DNA of 64,000 bases from Rotaria sordida. Lineage: Eukaryota; Rotifera; Eurotatoria; Philodinida; Philodinidae. This document shows positions 45,930-58,339 of the stretch, piece by piece. Where the stretch lies: contig CAJNOL010000151.1 of the NCBI GenBank assembly GCA_905250125.1, positions 1-64,000 of the forward strand, in the 5' to 3' direction. The translations under genes and the position numbers were made by a program. Positions within the stretch are counted from its first letter, which is position 1. Every line of letters begins with the position of its first letter. Under the pieces are notes generated by a model, which saw only the letters and a list, made by a program, of their open reading frames with translations, searched no databases and was not told the origin of the DNA.

Positions 45930-48810
45930 TATTTTAGAAAACCAATTTTAAAAACGTTGCAGTATTTTCAAAGTTTCATTATTCATTGGTTGACTTTAAG
46001 ATATTTAGAGAATTATTGATTTTCTATGTCACAAAAATTCATTTTGATTTCCTAACAGTCTCATTTTCAAAAAAAATGGCAAATCAAGATTGGTTGCAAA
46101 TAATATTCGAAAAATCAGTTACGATTTCGAGAAAATGATGGTATTAATCATGACACTTTTCTTAATACTATTTTAGAAAATTAGTTGATATCATTGATCA
46201 CGAAATGAAACATGTAATTCATAATTTTCTAAATAAAATAAATTCATATTATGATCAAAATCAAAGATATTTTATTTCTAAATTCAAAGATTTTCATTCG
46301 TTTTACTACATCATTTATGAGGAATAATTCATACGAATTATTCTTATACGAATAATAATTTAATTTTCCTATATAAATAATATTAAAAATAATGAATGCT
46401 TTCAACAAAACCAGAGTGTGAAAGATTAGCTTTTATTTTCTCATACATTTTAGATATACATATTATCTATAGAATGGGCTAATGCAAATGTTTTCGTATA
46501 GTTGGTCAAGAATGTTGATGATGAATATGCGAACAAATTAAACTGTATTGATGAATTACTCATTAACTGATAGTTAAGTCTATTTTCAAATTTATTTTAG
46601 AAGAAGGAATTGTGTTTGTATTGCTGTTAAATTTAAGTTCATGACCAATTAAAGATATATTATCATTTATTAAAGTTGATAGTGTTATTATCCAACCGAC
46701 CATTTGTGTCAAAATAGCGTTCGAAAAAAATTAAAGATATTGAAAGAAAGTGTTTGTTATACTATTAAGTAAGTGTTCATTCATTTGTATTACATGATCA
46801 GCTGTGTTTTCTTTTGCTGTTTTTATTTTTTGGTTTTAGTACCATTATGACATTAAATGAAAAATGATTTGATATACTTATACACAAAGAGCATTCCAAT
46901 GAGTCAAACAATTTATCATTTTGGACGATTTCAATCCCAATACTGAACATCATGTTGTTGATCATCAGAACCAACTGAAAGATTTTCTATCGACTTGGTA
47001 TACAGCAAATCAATCACTTAATCAATCTTTATTAAATTCAAATACTTTACAATTTACTAATGCAATCATTGATTAAATGATCCAACAGTTATCAGATAAT
47101 TCAACAATCTCAACAACGTCTCAAATAAGAAAAAATTATTCATTAAATTACGTGTTGCCTAGATTTAATAAAGTTTTTGAAGAAAATACTGAAACTCCGT
47201 CACCACTAGACTTTATAACACGATGCAGAAAGCAACAACAATTAGTTGAAACGATTCATAATGATGTAGTCCATACTTGTCGTATGGATTTTTATTCAAC
47301 AGCACTAGAATTCAGTTGAATGATGCTTTCGTGAAAAATAGATGTCTAGCACTTGGTAAAAATGTTTGCCGAAGATATGGTACGTTTCACACAAGATCAA
47401 ACACTTTTCTCATCCTCCCTTGCTTCCTTTTCTTATTCAAGATTGAATAACATCAACATCGAAACAACAATTCTCTCGTGATCGATAAGTATTCGCTTAT
47501 TTATCTGAAGTATTAGTCAAAAAGCAACACACATATGATCATCAAGTGTTAGATGAAAATTTAAATTTATTAAGGTGCACTTTGCATCTTCTCAAGTAAG
47601 AATAATCAAAAGAATCTTTGATTTAGTAGTGTCAGAAAGCAGAATCATTGCATGCTTTAATTAATACAGCCAACTATGATTATGATCAAGTTATAGTTTA
47701 AATAGATATGATGCGTGTACATAATCAATGTCTTGTCTGAGAGATAAAAAGAATCAAAGAAATTGTCGAACTATATCCAAGTTTATCAAAAACAAAATCG
47801 GTAAATCCCAAATGTAACGAAAAATAAAAAGATAGAGATGTTTCGTTATTGCTGCAGCATTTCTTTTATTGTGATCACAATGACAAACTGGAGAAGTAGT
47901 ATTACCGCTACCCTCGGTATACGATATTCACTACACTACTCCATCATCCAGTTATCTTTTTTTACATAAGACACAAGGTTATATATAAGAGAGAAGAATG
48001 AGCAAAAAATACAACATGAGAAGCACATTACGACAGAAAGAGAATGAGGCTCAATCATGTATAGATATGCGTAATAGTAACGCAATTATACAAACTACAT
48101 AATATCGATTGTATAATAACATATAGAGAAAGAAAAGATATCACATAAGATAATATGCCCATTGGTACATTAAAGAGCGCATTAGTTTTGATTGAATAAT
48201 AAATTATTGAAGTATTGTTGAGTTTGAACGACTCGTTCGAAAAACTCAGCATATTTTCAATATCATATATACATTTATTTATTTTTGTTTGTTTCCATGA
48301 GCAGCTTATAGGTGAAATTAGTCTTCGTTCTGATTCATTTGATGGAGACATTGTTCAAGCATTAAAATCAAGTAGTATAAAATCAGTGAGATATTGGGAT
48401 CATCCAACAAAAAAAATATAATTGAAGATAATGCATTTAATTAATATTGGTATCTTATTTTCTTTGTTTTAGAAGAATAGGCGTATTTTATATTAGGGCA
48501 CTTGATTATGAAACATTACAAATACTAAAAAACTTATTAAATCATGTGAGTAATCTATTGAATATTTAAATGATTGTGTAATTTTCATCACTTAACATTA
48601 TCAGCGTCTATTTTAGGAAACAATCGAGAACTATTCGATGATATAATATAAACAGTTTAAAATATTAAAAATTATTTTTTTCTTCTTGAATACAATATAC
48701 TTATTAGAAAGAATTCACAAGCTTAAGCTGTGGCTGTTCCAATTGGATCAGAAGATATACTCAATATAGAATATTCTGCAAAGGTTCGAGCAGAATTAGA
48801 GGTACTGAAT
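45930..48810 (+). pseudogene. Decayed multi-exon gene, copy A (unidentified)
   Basis: Several exon-like pieces on the plus strand keep order with copy B at 53,350-55,410. They include a piece after TATTTTAG at 45,930, a 47,077-47,319 piece, FSRDR-stop-VFAYLSEVLVKKQ near 47,480, LIGEISLRSDSFDGDIVQAL near 48,305 and LDYETLQILKNLLNHV near 48,510. They are broken by stops and frameshifts. A last piece near 48,730 reads AVPIGSEDILNIEYSAKVRA. I do not recognise the parent. Remnant splice sites suggest an intron-containing gene, not a processed copy. Confidence 0.5.
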
Positions 48811-50199
48811 GATATTTCTAAAAAAAATTTTTGAAATCTTATTAAAATTAAATTTTTTACTATCGTTAGTAATTAGTTTTTGAACTGACTCTCTTTTATT
48901 CGATCTTTATTTTTTCATTTTTTTGTGCATTATATGCTCGTTAATGAATAAAAATAAATAAAAGAAACTGATTATAAAATTAAAATGAAATTTGATTTTC
49001 AAATTTTTAAAAAATGCTCCAATTACTAAATTATATATATATTTCTAGAAACACAGATCAAATAATCTGACAATAAGATTTTATGCGATTCTTACAAGAT
49101 TATATACGATCTTAATGTGCGATATGGTACTATTATAATTGGATCAACTTTAGTTCGATATAAGATGAATTAAATAACACTATCAAACTAAATCAATTTT
49201 CTTTCAAAATAAAATAAACACAATAAGTCTTTGAATTAACCTTATCTTAATTAAAATAAAAAATAAAATAAGATATTAAAATTCAGTTAATTTTATTTTA
49301 GTATAATATAAACTATATAATATTATGAAATTAAATTTACTTTTTTTAGTTGTAAATAAAAAGTCGTATTAGATTACTTTTAGTTTAACTGAAACAAAAC
49401 ATTTACATTAAATGAAATTAATTTTGCTTTACATTGATTTAAAAAAAAATAAAAAACTTCACATTATCTATTTGAATTAAAATAAGTCAAGAAAATATAA
49501 AAGAATTAATCAACGATATAGAAAAGCGGTTAAATAAAATCAGTGAGATTTTAATGTCTAAAATAAATCTGAAACTATTTTAAAAAATTGTGTGTAAATA
49601 TTAAAAAAAACTTAGTACAATTTTAGAAAAAAATACGATATACAACCTTCGCTCATCAAGCTAAAACATAAGATGAATGTAATGATTTCTCTCCTCTATG
49701 TATATTCTATAGTGACCATTATCAGGTTACGAGCACTCCATATTGATGAGTATTTTATTTAAAAATTAAAAAAGATTTCAATTGTGTTGCTAGAAAAAAT
49801 GCGGAGAACGTCTTTTTCTACAAACGCAAATGACAAAATCAATTTAGTGCGATATCACTTAAAAGAAAAATAAATTTGATTCAGTCAAATGAATTTGATC
49901 AATTGTTTGGGTCTTTAACGGATAAGCATGACTATACAACGTAAAACGAGAAATCCAAAACTCGAATTCAGTCAAATCTCATAGGATTCCCTGAGTAATC
50001 CAACAGCTTTCGATAGATTCCTGTCGGATGTTGTCGGATGTCAATTTTCGACAGTCGGTCCAATAGTCGGAAAACATCGGCTGCAAGCTGAATCCTATGT
50101 ACACTTTTGAATTTATAGCTGAATATTAAATTCTATATGACCCCAGTTTCCTTCCCCTCCAACGCTTCTACTTTCGCCTGCCATTAGGCCCAAATTAAT
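48811..50199. other. AT-rich, no gene seen
   Basis: Extremely AT-rich (long runs of TAAAATAAA and ATTAAA). Near 50,020-50,095 there is a small GC-richer patch with TGTCGGATGTTGTCGGATGT and CGACAGTCGG words, perhaps another MITE end. Confidence 0.4.
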
Positions 50200-50680
50200 G
50201 CGTTAAATTTAGTTCCACAAATAATGAAAATAAAAAAATTACAATAAAGCAAAGTAACTTTTAAAAAATGAATTACAATAGAATAAAAACAAATTAAAAA
50301 AACATCAAATAAATAAGAATTAAATTATAAAAGAAAAGTAAAAATTAAATAAAAATAAAAAGAATAAATTATAATAGAAAAAAAGCAAACCACACTAAAA
50401 TAAAATAGAAAAATTAAACTATAAAGTAAAAGTAAAAATAAAAATGAAATAAATTACAATAAAATAAAACAAACCACAAAAAAAAATAAATAAGAATTAA
50501 ATTCTAAAACAACAATAAAAATAAATTCAATTCAATAAAAATTAAATTCTCAAATAAGAGTAAAAATAAATTAAATTAAATAACAAAAATAATAAATTAA
50601 TTTGGACTCACTGCTGATGAGGCTTTCACCATAGTCTAATCTAAAATAAAATAAAATAAAATACAATAGAATACAATAAT
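50200..50680. repeat. A-rich AAATAA-type tract, second copy
   Basis: Same word composition as 35,180-35,870 and the same TTT-GGACTCACTGCTGATGAG-like block near 50,605, followed by AATCTAAAATAAAATAAAAT. It ends at the TA target of the mariner-type element. Confidence 0.55.
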
Positions 50681-50681
50681 A

Positions 50682-51669
50682 CAGTGCGGATCAAAAGTCT
50701 GATCCCACTTTTTTCTTTTGAGTCGTATATTAAAACTGCACAAGACTAATTTAATCCAATTATATGGTTGGATAGCAGAGGTCGAGTACTATATATAAAC
50801 ACCTGTTCTATTCGAAAAATTCTTGAATTTGAAATACAATAAGAAAAACAAACTTCAGTACTGAGAAAAAAATGACATAAAAAACTACAAGATAATATTG
50901 TTATTATAGAATACTTCCATGGTCAATCAATTACGAACAACACAAAGTATGCAGAAAAATTCCCATTTTATCAGACTTTGTACAGCTTTTTTCGCTGATC
51001 ATTTTGCTAAAAAAAATATTTTGAATTTCATCGAGAAATGACGGAATTGTAGTCAAAATATTAAATACTGTGAAATACTAGGTGTCCCAAAATATTTTCA
51101 ACATAGTTTGTTTTGCAAATATCTCTGCACAGGCAAATGAAAAAATCGTAGTTTTTATTTCAAAAGATGTGCCGTGAAAAACTCTACAAAAACTGTAATA
51201 ACAAACCCTATTGACTTCTTTTCGATGGTTTCTTCCATACTCAAAATGAAAAGAAAATGTATGATAGTTCTTCTTCCCACCGTATGTAACATAATAAAAA
51301 TGTTTGGAAGATTGTTATATTTTGCATGTATCTCGGCTTACGAAAATGATAGCATCTTGATTTTTTTTCAAAAGATGCGCCATGGAAAGCTCTACGAAAA
51401 GTTGTATAAAGAAATCCCTATTGCACAACAAAAAGCCTTTCAAATCTTTTTATTATCATTTTGTAGTTTTTTATATCATTTTTTTCTTAGTACTGAAGTT
51501 TGTTTTTCTTATTGTATTCCATAGTCAAGAATTTTTCCAATCGAACAGGTGTTTATATATAGTACACGATCTCTGCTATCCAATCATATAATTGGATTAA
51601 ATTAATCTTGTGCATTTTTAATACACGACTCAAAACAAAAAAGTGGGGTCAGACTTTTGACCTGCACTG
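50682..51669. mobile_element. Tc1/mariner-type element with about 200-bp terminal repeats
   Basis: TA at 50,680-50,681 and 51,670-51,671 flanks CAGTGCGGATCAAAAGTCTG and its complement CAGACTTTTGACCTGCACTG. The inverted similarity continues for about 200 bp (CCAATTATATGGTTGGATAG and more). The interior has two direct copies (near 51,160 and 51,370) of an AAAAGATG-(T/C)-GCC...GAAAAGCTCTACAAAA cassette also found in the 36,012 element. No transposase. Confidence 0.85.
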
Positions 51670-51674
51670 TATAG

Positions 51675-52045
51675 GTGTGGACAGTGTCTCAAAAAGACTA
51701 AAAAGGATCCTATTTTAATTGGATTATCAATACCAAAAAATCGATTTTTAACACATGTTACTCGTTTCAATTTTGTTACTCGAATGAACTCTAGCACATC
51801 GTACACTCGTAGATATAGAGTGAACTAACGTCTTAAAATGACTAAAAAAACTCATTTTTTGATCGAATTATTAGTACTCGAAAATTGATTTTTAATCCAT
51901 GTTACTTGTGTAAGTTTGGTTACTTGAAGCGATTATAGTGTGTGGTGTAGTTATAAATATAGGGTTGACCTTTGTCTGAAAAAGAGTGAAGGACTTCGAT
52001 TTTAATCAGATCACTAATACTCAAAAAGCGATGCTTATGTTTCGA
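51675..52045. repeat. Tandem repeat, unit about 150 bp
   Basis: About two and a half units contain AAAAAGACTAAAAAGGATCC or a variant, ATCGATTTTTAACACATGTT, ACTCG..AGTTT-(G)-GTTACT and GATATAGAGTGAACTAACGT, in the same order and diverged by perhaps a fifth of positions. Confidence 0.55.
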
Positions 52046-52859
52046 AAGTAAAACCGATTATTATCAGTTATTGCAGTAAATCCGAGCGAAAAACTCCATG
52101 TGTTGGATTGTTTTTGATCATTTTAGAAAATATTGTATTGTAAATTTTAGCGGCTGTCTTTTTACATATGTCCTTGTCATAATTAGCACAGATTAATCGG
52201 TTTGAGGTTATTGATTTTATTATCTTGAACGAGGAGGTTCGGAGTCATGTCTTGTGGTATGCTGAAAGTGTTGATATGGGCATAGCTTCAGATGAAGAAG
52301 AGATTCACACGCGTCACCAACATTGCAAACCATCCACAAGAACCTCGCATCCACCAACACCTTACATCTGTACGGACACCCATGCATGCATCACAGTATT
52401 TGCACCATTCACAGGCTTCTCGATTTTGTTGATGTACAACTGTCGTTACCTAGCAACATGTACAATTGGTCACGAGCACATGTTGCTTATATTCGATAAG
52501 AGCCGTTCGTAAGCATTGATGGCTGTTTTACGACAAAGTATGATAGAAAACGACAATTCTTTTGCCAGCGATTAATAATTGACACATACAATGACTGGCG
52601 ATGTTATTCGATGAGAATATATACAATCGCCGTATTGTTACGCTGGTTGTTAACAGCGACTTTTTAGAGTCATCGTTTGGAATGGTCGTAATATGTAGTA
52701 AACCATCGTTTGCAATTGTGGTAAATGGCTACCGCAAGCAGCTGACGTATACGATGCGTTACGATTGCTGTATATGGCTGACGGAAATAGCTGCCGTTAT
52801 CCGCCGTAACTGGTTGGTGTACGGCCGTGTACGACCGAGCATGATCGACCTGGGAATAG

Positions 52860-53032
52860 ATAAATATTTTTAAAAATGATCCAATAAATAATTCTAAATC
52901 AAGTAATTATTTTATATCCTAATAATATCAAAACTTGAATACAACAATAAACATCAATTACTGTATGACTCATACTAAGCTCAACAATAGAACATTCAAA
53001 AAACTGAAATGTGCACAACAAAAATCGTTGGT
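52860..53032. repeat. Dispersed repeat, partner of 57,128-57,314 (inverted)
   Basis: The segment from ATGATCCAATAAATAATTCT onward is repeated, reverse-complemented, at 57,128-57,314 (TTACTTGATTTAGAATTTTG). Both lie next to GTATACG/CGTAAACG-rich DNA. The element type is unknown. Confidence 0.4.
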
Positions 53033-53349
53033 TCTTTACCATTAAAATATAAAAAAATTAAAAACAAGCATGTTTCCACTATTGTGTTTAATGTGAGTCT
53101 TCTTTGTAAAGTCTTTTTTAAATAAATTACTCTACGTTGTTTATGAATCTCTATGTCTATAATAAAATCTTTTTTTCTTAAGAGAGTTGTATAAAATTAT
53201 TTCTTGCATTGTCAACGCAACTGAGTTCTCATGTCAACTGTGACAGATACAAATCGATGTTATAGTCTCTATTCTTGCTCTGTAGACATCGACTTGTCAA
53301 AACAAAATTAATTTTTTTAAGTCATTACCTTATAAGAACGATTAAAAGA

Positions 53350-55410
53350 CGGCCCAAAGTTAATGCGACGAGGCGTTTCAAGTTATTTATGGTCAATTGG
53401 AGCAATTCAGATCAATCGAAAGAAAAATAAATGCATTTTGTTCATTTTTCAATCATACTGTATCAGAAAAAAAGATTTTTTTAAATTTAACGATAGTTCC
53501 AAGTGTTCTCGATCGAATCATATTAAAATCTCTCAAAATCGAAATCAATATTGTGAATGAGTTTTTACAAAAATGCTAAGTGCTCTATCAAAGTAATTCG
53601 AGATGCTCAGTCGTAATAGTTCAGATTATTCTAATAAAAATGATTAGGATTTCATTTTTCCAACCTCATACTTATTATAGACTGTAAATTCTATATAAAT
53701 TCTATCTTTTAGAAAATCGATTTGTGAAACGTTAAAGCATTTTCAAGCTGTCATTATTCATCAGTCGAATTTTAAATTGTTAAAAAATGTTTGATTTTTC
53801 GGATAATAAGATATCGTATGTTAGATAGAAGATCGAATACTTTTTTTTTCATCTTTATTTTTTTCTTGTTTAGAGTTTCTTTTGCACCAGCACTATAACA
53901 ACAGTTCTCTCAGGATCAACAAGTATTCGGTTATTCATATAAAATATTATTTAAAAAATGATAAGTATATGGTCATCAAGTGCCAGGACAAAAATTGAAA
54001 TTCGCGATGATTGACAATTTTGTAACGGAATATTGAGTATAAGCGGAGGATACGATGCAGAAAGATTGGTGACTACGTAGTTGGATCACGTATTTTAACG
54101 GGTTGCCTTGTTTATTATTTCTTCAAACTCACTTCCGTTACTGGTTGTACGTGATTTTATTTCTCTCTCAATATTAACACACATTATTATCTATCTATCT
54201 ATATATATATATATATATATATGTATGACTTGTACACTAACATATATATACCATCCAACAAAGATGTGTAACCTCGAGAAAGCTGTAACCTTCACACTGC
54301 GCAATATCGGCTGTGAATATTCTCAACTGTTCTCTTCTCTTTTCTCTCCTTCTCAACGATTTGTCCTTGCATCTGTTTGATACGGTAATCTCTCGGAGTG
54401 AAGAGAGAACAATGAGCATATGTGCAGTGAATAGCGCAGCGATTACAAAGGTATTGAAAAAGTATTGAACACTATGCACAGTATTATGTAAGGATACAAG
54501 GTTGACATCATGCAAGGATGATATGAAATAAGAGTGAAATAACGTAAGGATGATGTCACATACTGGTGATAGCATGTCCCATTGGTGTATCTCTTGGCAC
54601 AAATTTATTTCATCAAGTAAAGGTCAAACTATTATTTTATATTCTTTGAATTCTTTTTTATCTTTTTAGAAATATTTAGTTGAAGAAAAAGAATAATCAG
54701 AAGAATATCTGATGCATTTATACATTTATAAGCCGAATCGATGCATTTTTTTAATTAATACAATAAATTATGATCATCCAAGAAGTTATCAAATTTAATC
54801 CAGTTTTATCGGTGACTAACTTGGTAAGTGCTAGAGAGTGTATTTTTTTTAATCACCTAATAACTCATTTAAATATTGGTGAGTTTAAATAATTCATTCA
54901 AAGTATCCAATATAGTCTACGTATTATGTATATATTTATTCTCTTTTATTTATTTCTATGAACAGCTTATTCATGCAATGAGTTTTCGTTTTGATCCATT
55001 TGTTGAAGATATATTCCAAGTGTTAAAGTCTAGTTGTACAAAATTAGTCAGATATTTGGGTCGTCAAAGAAAACAAAATATTGACAAAAGTAATGCATTT
55101 TTATTAATAGTCAGGTACTATTTTTCGTATTTTTAGAAGAACAGTCGTTTTTCATGTTGAAGACTTTGATTATGAAACGTTACAAACACTCTACAAAGTT
55201 TTATTAAATCATCTGAATAGTTTATTAGCAATTTAAATTATTTTTTAATTCTAATTTCCCAGTTTTATCATTGGTTATTTTAGCAAACAATTAATGTTTA
55301 AAGAATTATACAAATACAAACAATTAACAATATCAAAAGTTATTCTAATGTTGTTAGATAAATTACACTTATTACGACAAATTCACAAGTTGAAACCATG
55401 ACTGTTTTAC
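53350..55410 (+). pseudogene. Decayed multi-exon gene, copy B (unidentified)
   Basis: Related to copy A: QQFSQDQQVFGYS near 53,905, LIHAMSFRFDPFVEDIFQVL near 54,970, and FDYETLQTLYKVLLNHL near 55,165, separated by intron-like AT-rich DNA and broken by stops. The first piece reads SIERKINAFCSFFNHTVSE near 53,410. Order and spacing follow copy A, so the two derive from one multi-exon ancestor. An (AT)n microsatellite lies inside at 54,198-54,220. Parent family not recognised. Confidence 0.5.
54190..54222. repeat. ATCT/AT microsatellite
   Basis: CTATCTATCT followed by about ten AT dinucleotides. Confidence 0.85.
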
Positions 55411-55675
55411 TTGGATTATATATATATGAAATATTTAATACTAGCGAGAGCGCGCGCATACTGCACGGCTTTTTTCTCCTTTAACATATTATCTCAGACG
55501 TTTAACTTTTCACTCGGTAATAGACATACAAACACTTGATATTATGTATATAGATAGATAGTTCTACAGTTTCATACTCCTGTATCGAACATATTTTTAT
55601 AGTCCATGTAGCTTTACTGCCTTATAGCGTTATACCCTTTCTCCTTATAGCCTTTTCCCTTATTGTCTTACTTCC

Positions 55676-56114
55676 TTGAGGACCTATGAGTACCCCATAG
55701 GATAGCCCATGAGGACCTATGGGTACCCTCATAGAATGGTGCTTGAAGGCCTATAGGTACCCATAGAATAGCGCTTGAGGATCTATGGGTGCCCCGTAGG
55801 ATAACCGTTGAGGACCTATGGATACTTCACAGGATAACCGCTGAGGATCTATAGATACCCCCATAGAACGGCGCTTGAGGACCTATGAGTGACTCCATAG
55901 AATAGCTGTTGAGGACCTATGGATATTTCATAGGATAGCCGTTGAAGACCCATAGATGCCCGCATAGAGCGGCGTTTGAGAACCTATGGGTACTCTCATA
56001 GCACGGCCCCTGACGACCTATGGGTATCCCCATAGGATAGCCGTCGAGGACCTATAAGTACCCCTATACGATAGCCGTCGAGGATCTATGGGTACCGGCA
56101 TAAGATAGCGCTTG
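55676..56114. repeat. Minisatellite, 13 units of 33-34 bp with palindromic core
   Basis: Unit consensus is close to GAGGACCTATGGGTACCCC followed by ATAGGATAGCCGTT. The core CCTATGGGTACCCCATAGG is an inverted repeat in each unit. Units vary at about a fifth of positions but keep length, and there is no unique spacer, so this is a tandem array and not a CRISPR. No frame is likely to be translated. Confidence 0.88.
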
Positions 56115-57127
56115 GGAACTTCCCTTATAGCCTTATTCGATCTTTAACCTTCAACTCAGCAGAGAAACGCACACATAAACACGGAACAATACATATAAGT
56201 AAAATATACGTCAAATGTTCATGCAACTTCAAAAATCCTAAATAATTTATCATTGAAGAAACGATCAGGTTTTTTTTATTAAAGACCGCTAAATAATTTT
56301 TAAAAGAGCATAAAATAAACAATTATGCATTGTAGAGATATATGTTTTTTGTTTGTGATTGTGTATCATCCAGAATTTCTTAAATTATATTTGTTATTAT
56401 AACTCAATAGCTGTTTATCTATAGCTTTTTTTCAAATCTTTGAAACGTTAACTTAGTTATTCTTTTTTTGTTGATAATTTTTGAACAGTTAGTTTGCTTT
56501 ATCGAATTGTAATTTTTTCGTTTTCTTTTGTGCATTATATGTGTGCATGCGAAATAAAATAAATAAATGTTTCGATTGAAAAATAAAAGAGAAAACTGAT
56601 TTTCAAATTCATAAATATTTCTCTCCATCAGGCTTCATTGCATAACAGTGCCTAATAAAAAAGTATCACACGCAAACGTTTTTGCGCGCATATTTTCAAT
56701 TAAAATGATTCAACACTTTTTATATTTGCTTTAAGAAAAAAAAATGTGGATGTATGCAATACGAAGAACTGCGGAAGAAAGAAGACCAGAAAACAGATAC
56801 CTTATACAAAAGAAGTACGCTTCATAGTTCACATTAGGATTCATTTGTTTTTGGAATATGCAAACAATAGAAATATATTTCTCAGAAAACAAAACTTAAT
56901 AATAGGAATCGATGTTGATAAAAAATTAAACCAATTCATCTCCATGTCAAATAAGTGCGGTCGTTTACGACGGTATACGGAGATATACGAATAAAAACAA
57001 TCTTTACGATCCTTGTATACGGTCGTTTACAGACGTATACGAATTCCACATTTGTCGACCTGAGGTGGTATAAGTGTTTACGAAGCAGACTGACACCAAA
57101 CAGAACCAAATAAAGGATTTTTCCATT
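56115..57127. other. Intergenic, no gene seen
   Basis: AT-rich, with a patch of GTATACG/CGTTTACGACGG words at 56,955-57,045. Confidence 0.4.
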
Positions 57128-57314
57128 TATCACCTGATTTCTTAAACAAAATGATTTTTGTTTTATTTTATGCGTTTGATTGTTCAGAATGGTTCATCAT
57201 ATCGATGGCATGAGTCATATACTAGTTTCTGCTTATAATCGCACTCAAGATTTGGTGTTATCAGATTGAAAAGTGATTACTTGATTTAGAATTTTGTATT
57301 GGATCATTTTGAAA
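57128..57314. repeat. Dispersed repeat, inverted partner of 52,860-53,032
   Basis: Best match is ATTACTTGATTTAGAATTTT and TATTGGATCATTTTGAAAAT, complementary to the other copy. The flank toward 57,128 is weaker. Confidence 0.4.
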
Positions 57315-57663
57315 ATATTTATGCATTACTGTTGTTTAAAATTAAGTGATTCAATCATACTCCGACATACTAAATTTTCCTATTACAAAACATTATATCT
57401 GAAATATAATTAATTGTGCTAGTCATAGAAAAAAATCAAGTTAAAAATTCTATTAGTAGGATAAAGAATTTAAATAGAAAAGGTCATACATTTCTACTCG
57501 TCTGAAGAAGACAACTGTTTTTGTCGGAATATTGCGTCATTAATCATTATTCAGATGATTATTCTATAAATATCATAATTGAATAAATTAATTCTTTTAT
57601 AATATTTAATTTTTAAATAAAATCATACAAATCTATAGAGAAGTGTAAAACTTAATATACGAG

Positions 57664-57687
57664 AATTAATTAATTAATTAATTAATT
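57664..57687. repeat. AATT microsatellite
   Basis: About six AATT units. Confidence 0.85.
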
Positions 57688-58339
57688 AGTATATCCTTCC
57701 TGATTACATGAAACGAATTTAATAATCTTTGTAATAGGAGAGTATATGAAATCGCGTTTAATGTGGAAAAATGACACCAACGATTAATGAAAATAAATTA
57801 GCATATGGTATTTGTAAAGCAATTTAAAAAAAGAAGGTGTAATTCCTAATGAAATGCACTTAAACAACATGACAAACAAAAACATAACAAAAATAACAAA
57901 GTGTTAATGAATATTACGATCAAAATCACAAACAATATGTTAGAATGAAGATTCAAACAACAAAGATCTATCAATATTGAAATAGCAAGAGAAGAAAAGT
58001 TTTTAAACATATACATGAATTAAATCCTAGCTAAAAGGCCTTACAAACAGGGTGTAAACTGAATACATAAACAAGAAAAAAAACAAATAATATCATCAGT
58101 TATGACAATAGGCACAACAAATATCGTAAATTAGTCCAACGTTAAATTAAAAAGTGATTAGTTGCAAGTTTATTAAAAAGTTTGAATTTCGCTACAGCAT
58201 CTAAATGAATAAATTTAATTGAGATAATAACGCATGCTGAATATGAATTATGTTCAGTACCACCAATAATGAAATAATTAGCCATCTCCGAAATCAATGT
58301 ATTCATTAAACGATGGGAAACAGCTAAAAAATAAAACCT

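Noticed and set aside
52225..52873. Two plus-strand frames of 90-95 codons
   Set aside because: No conserved motif, no splice signals in phase, and the 3' end overlaps a dispersed repeat.
55676..56114. CRISPR-like array
   Set aside because: The units abut with no unique spacers of constant length, and the genome is eukaryotic. It is a minisatellite.
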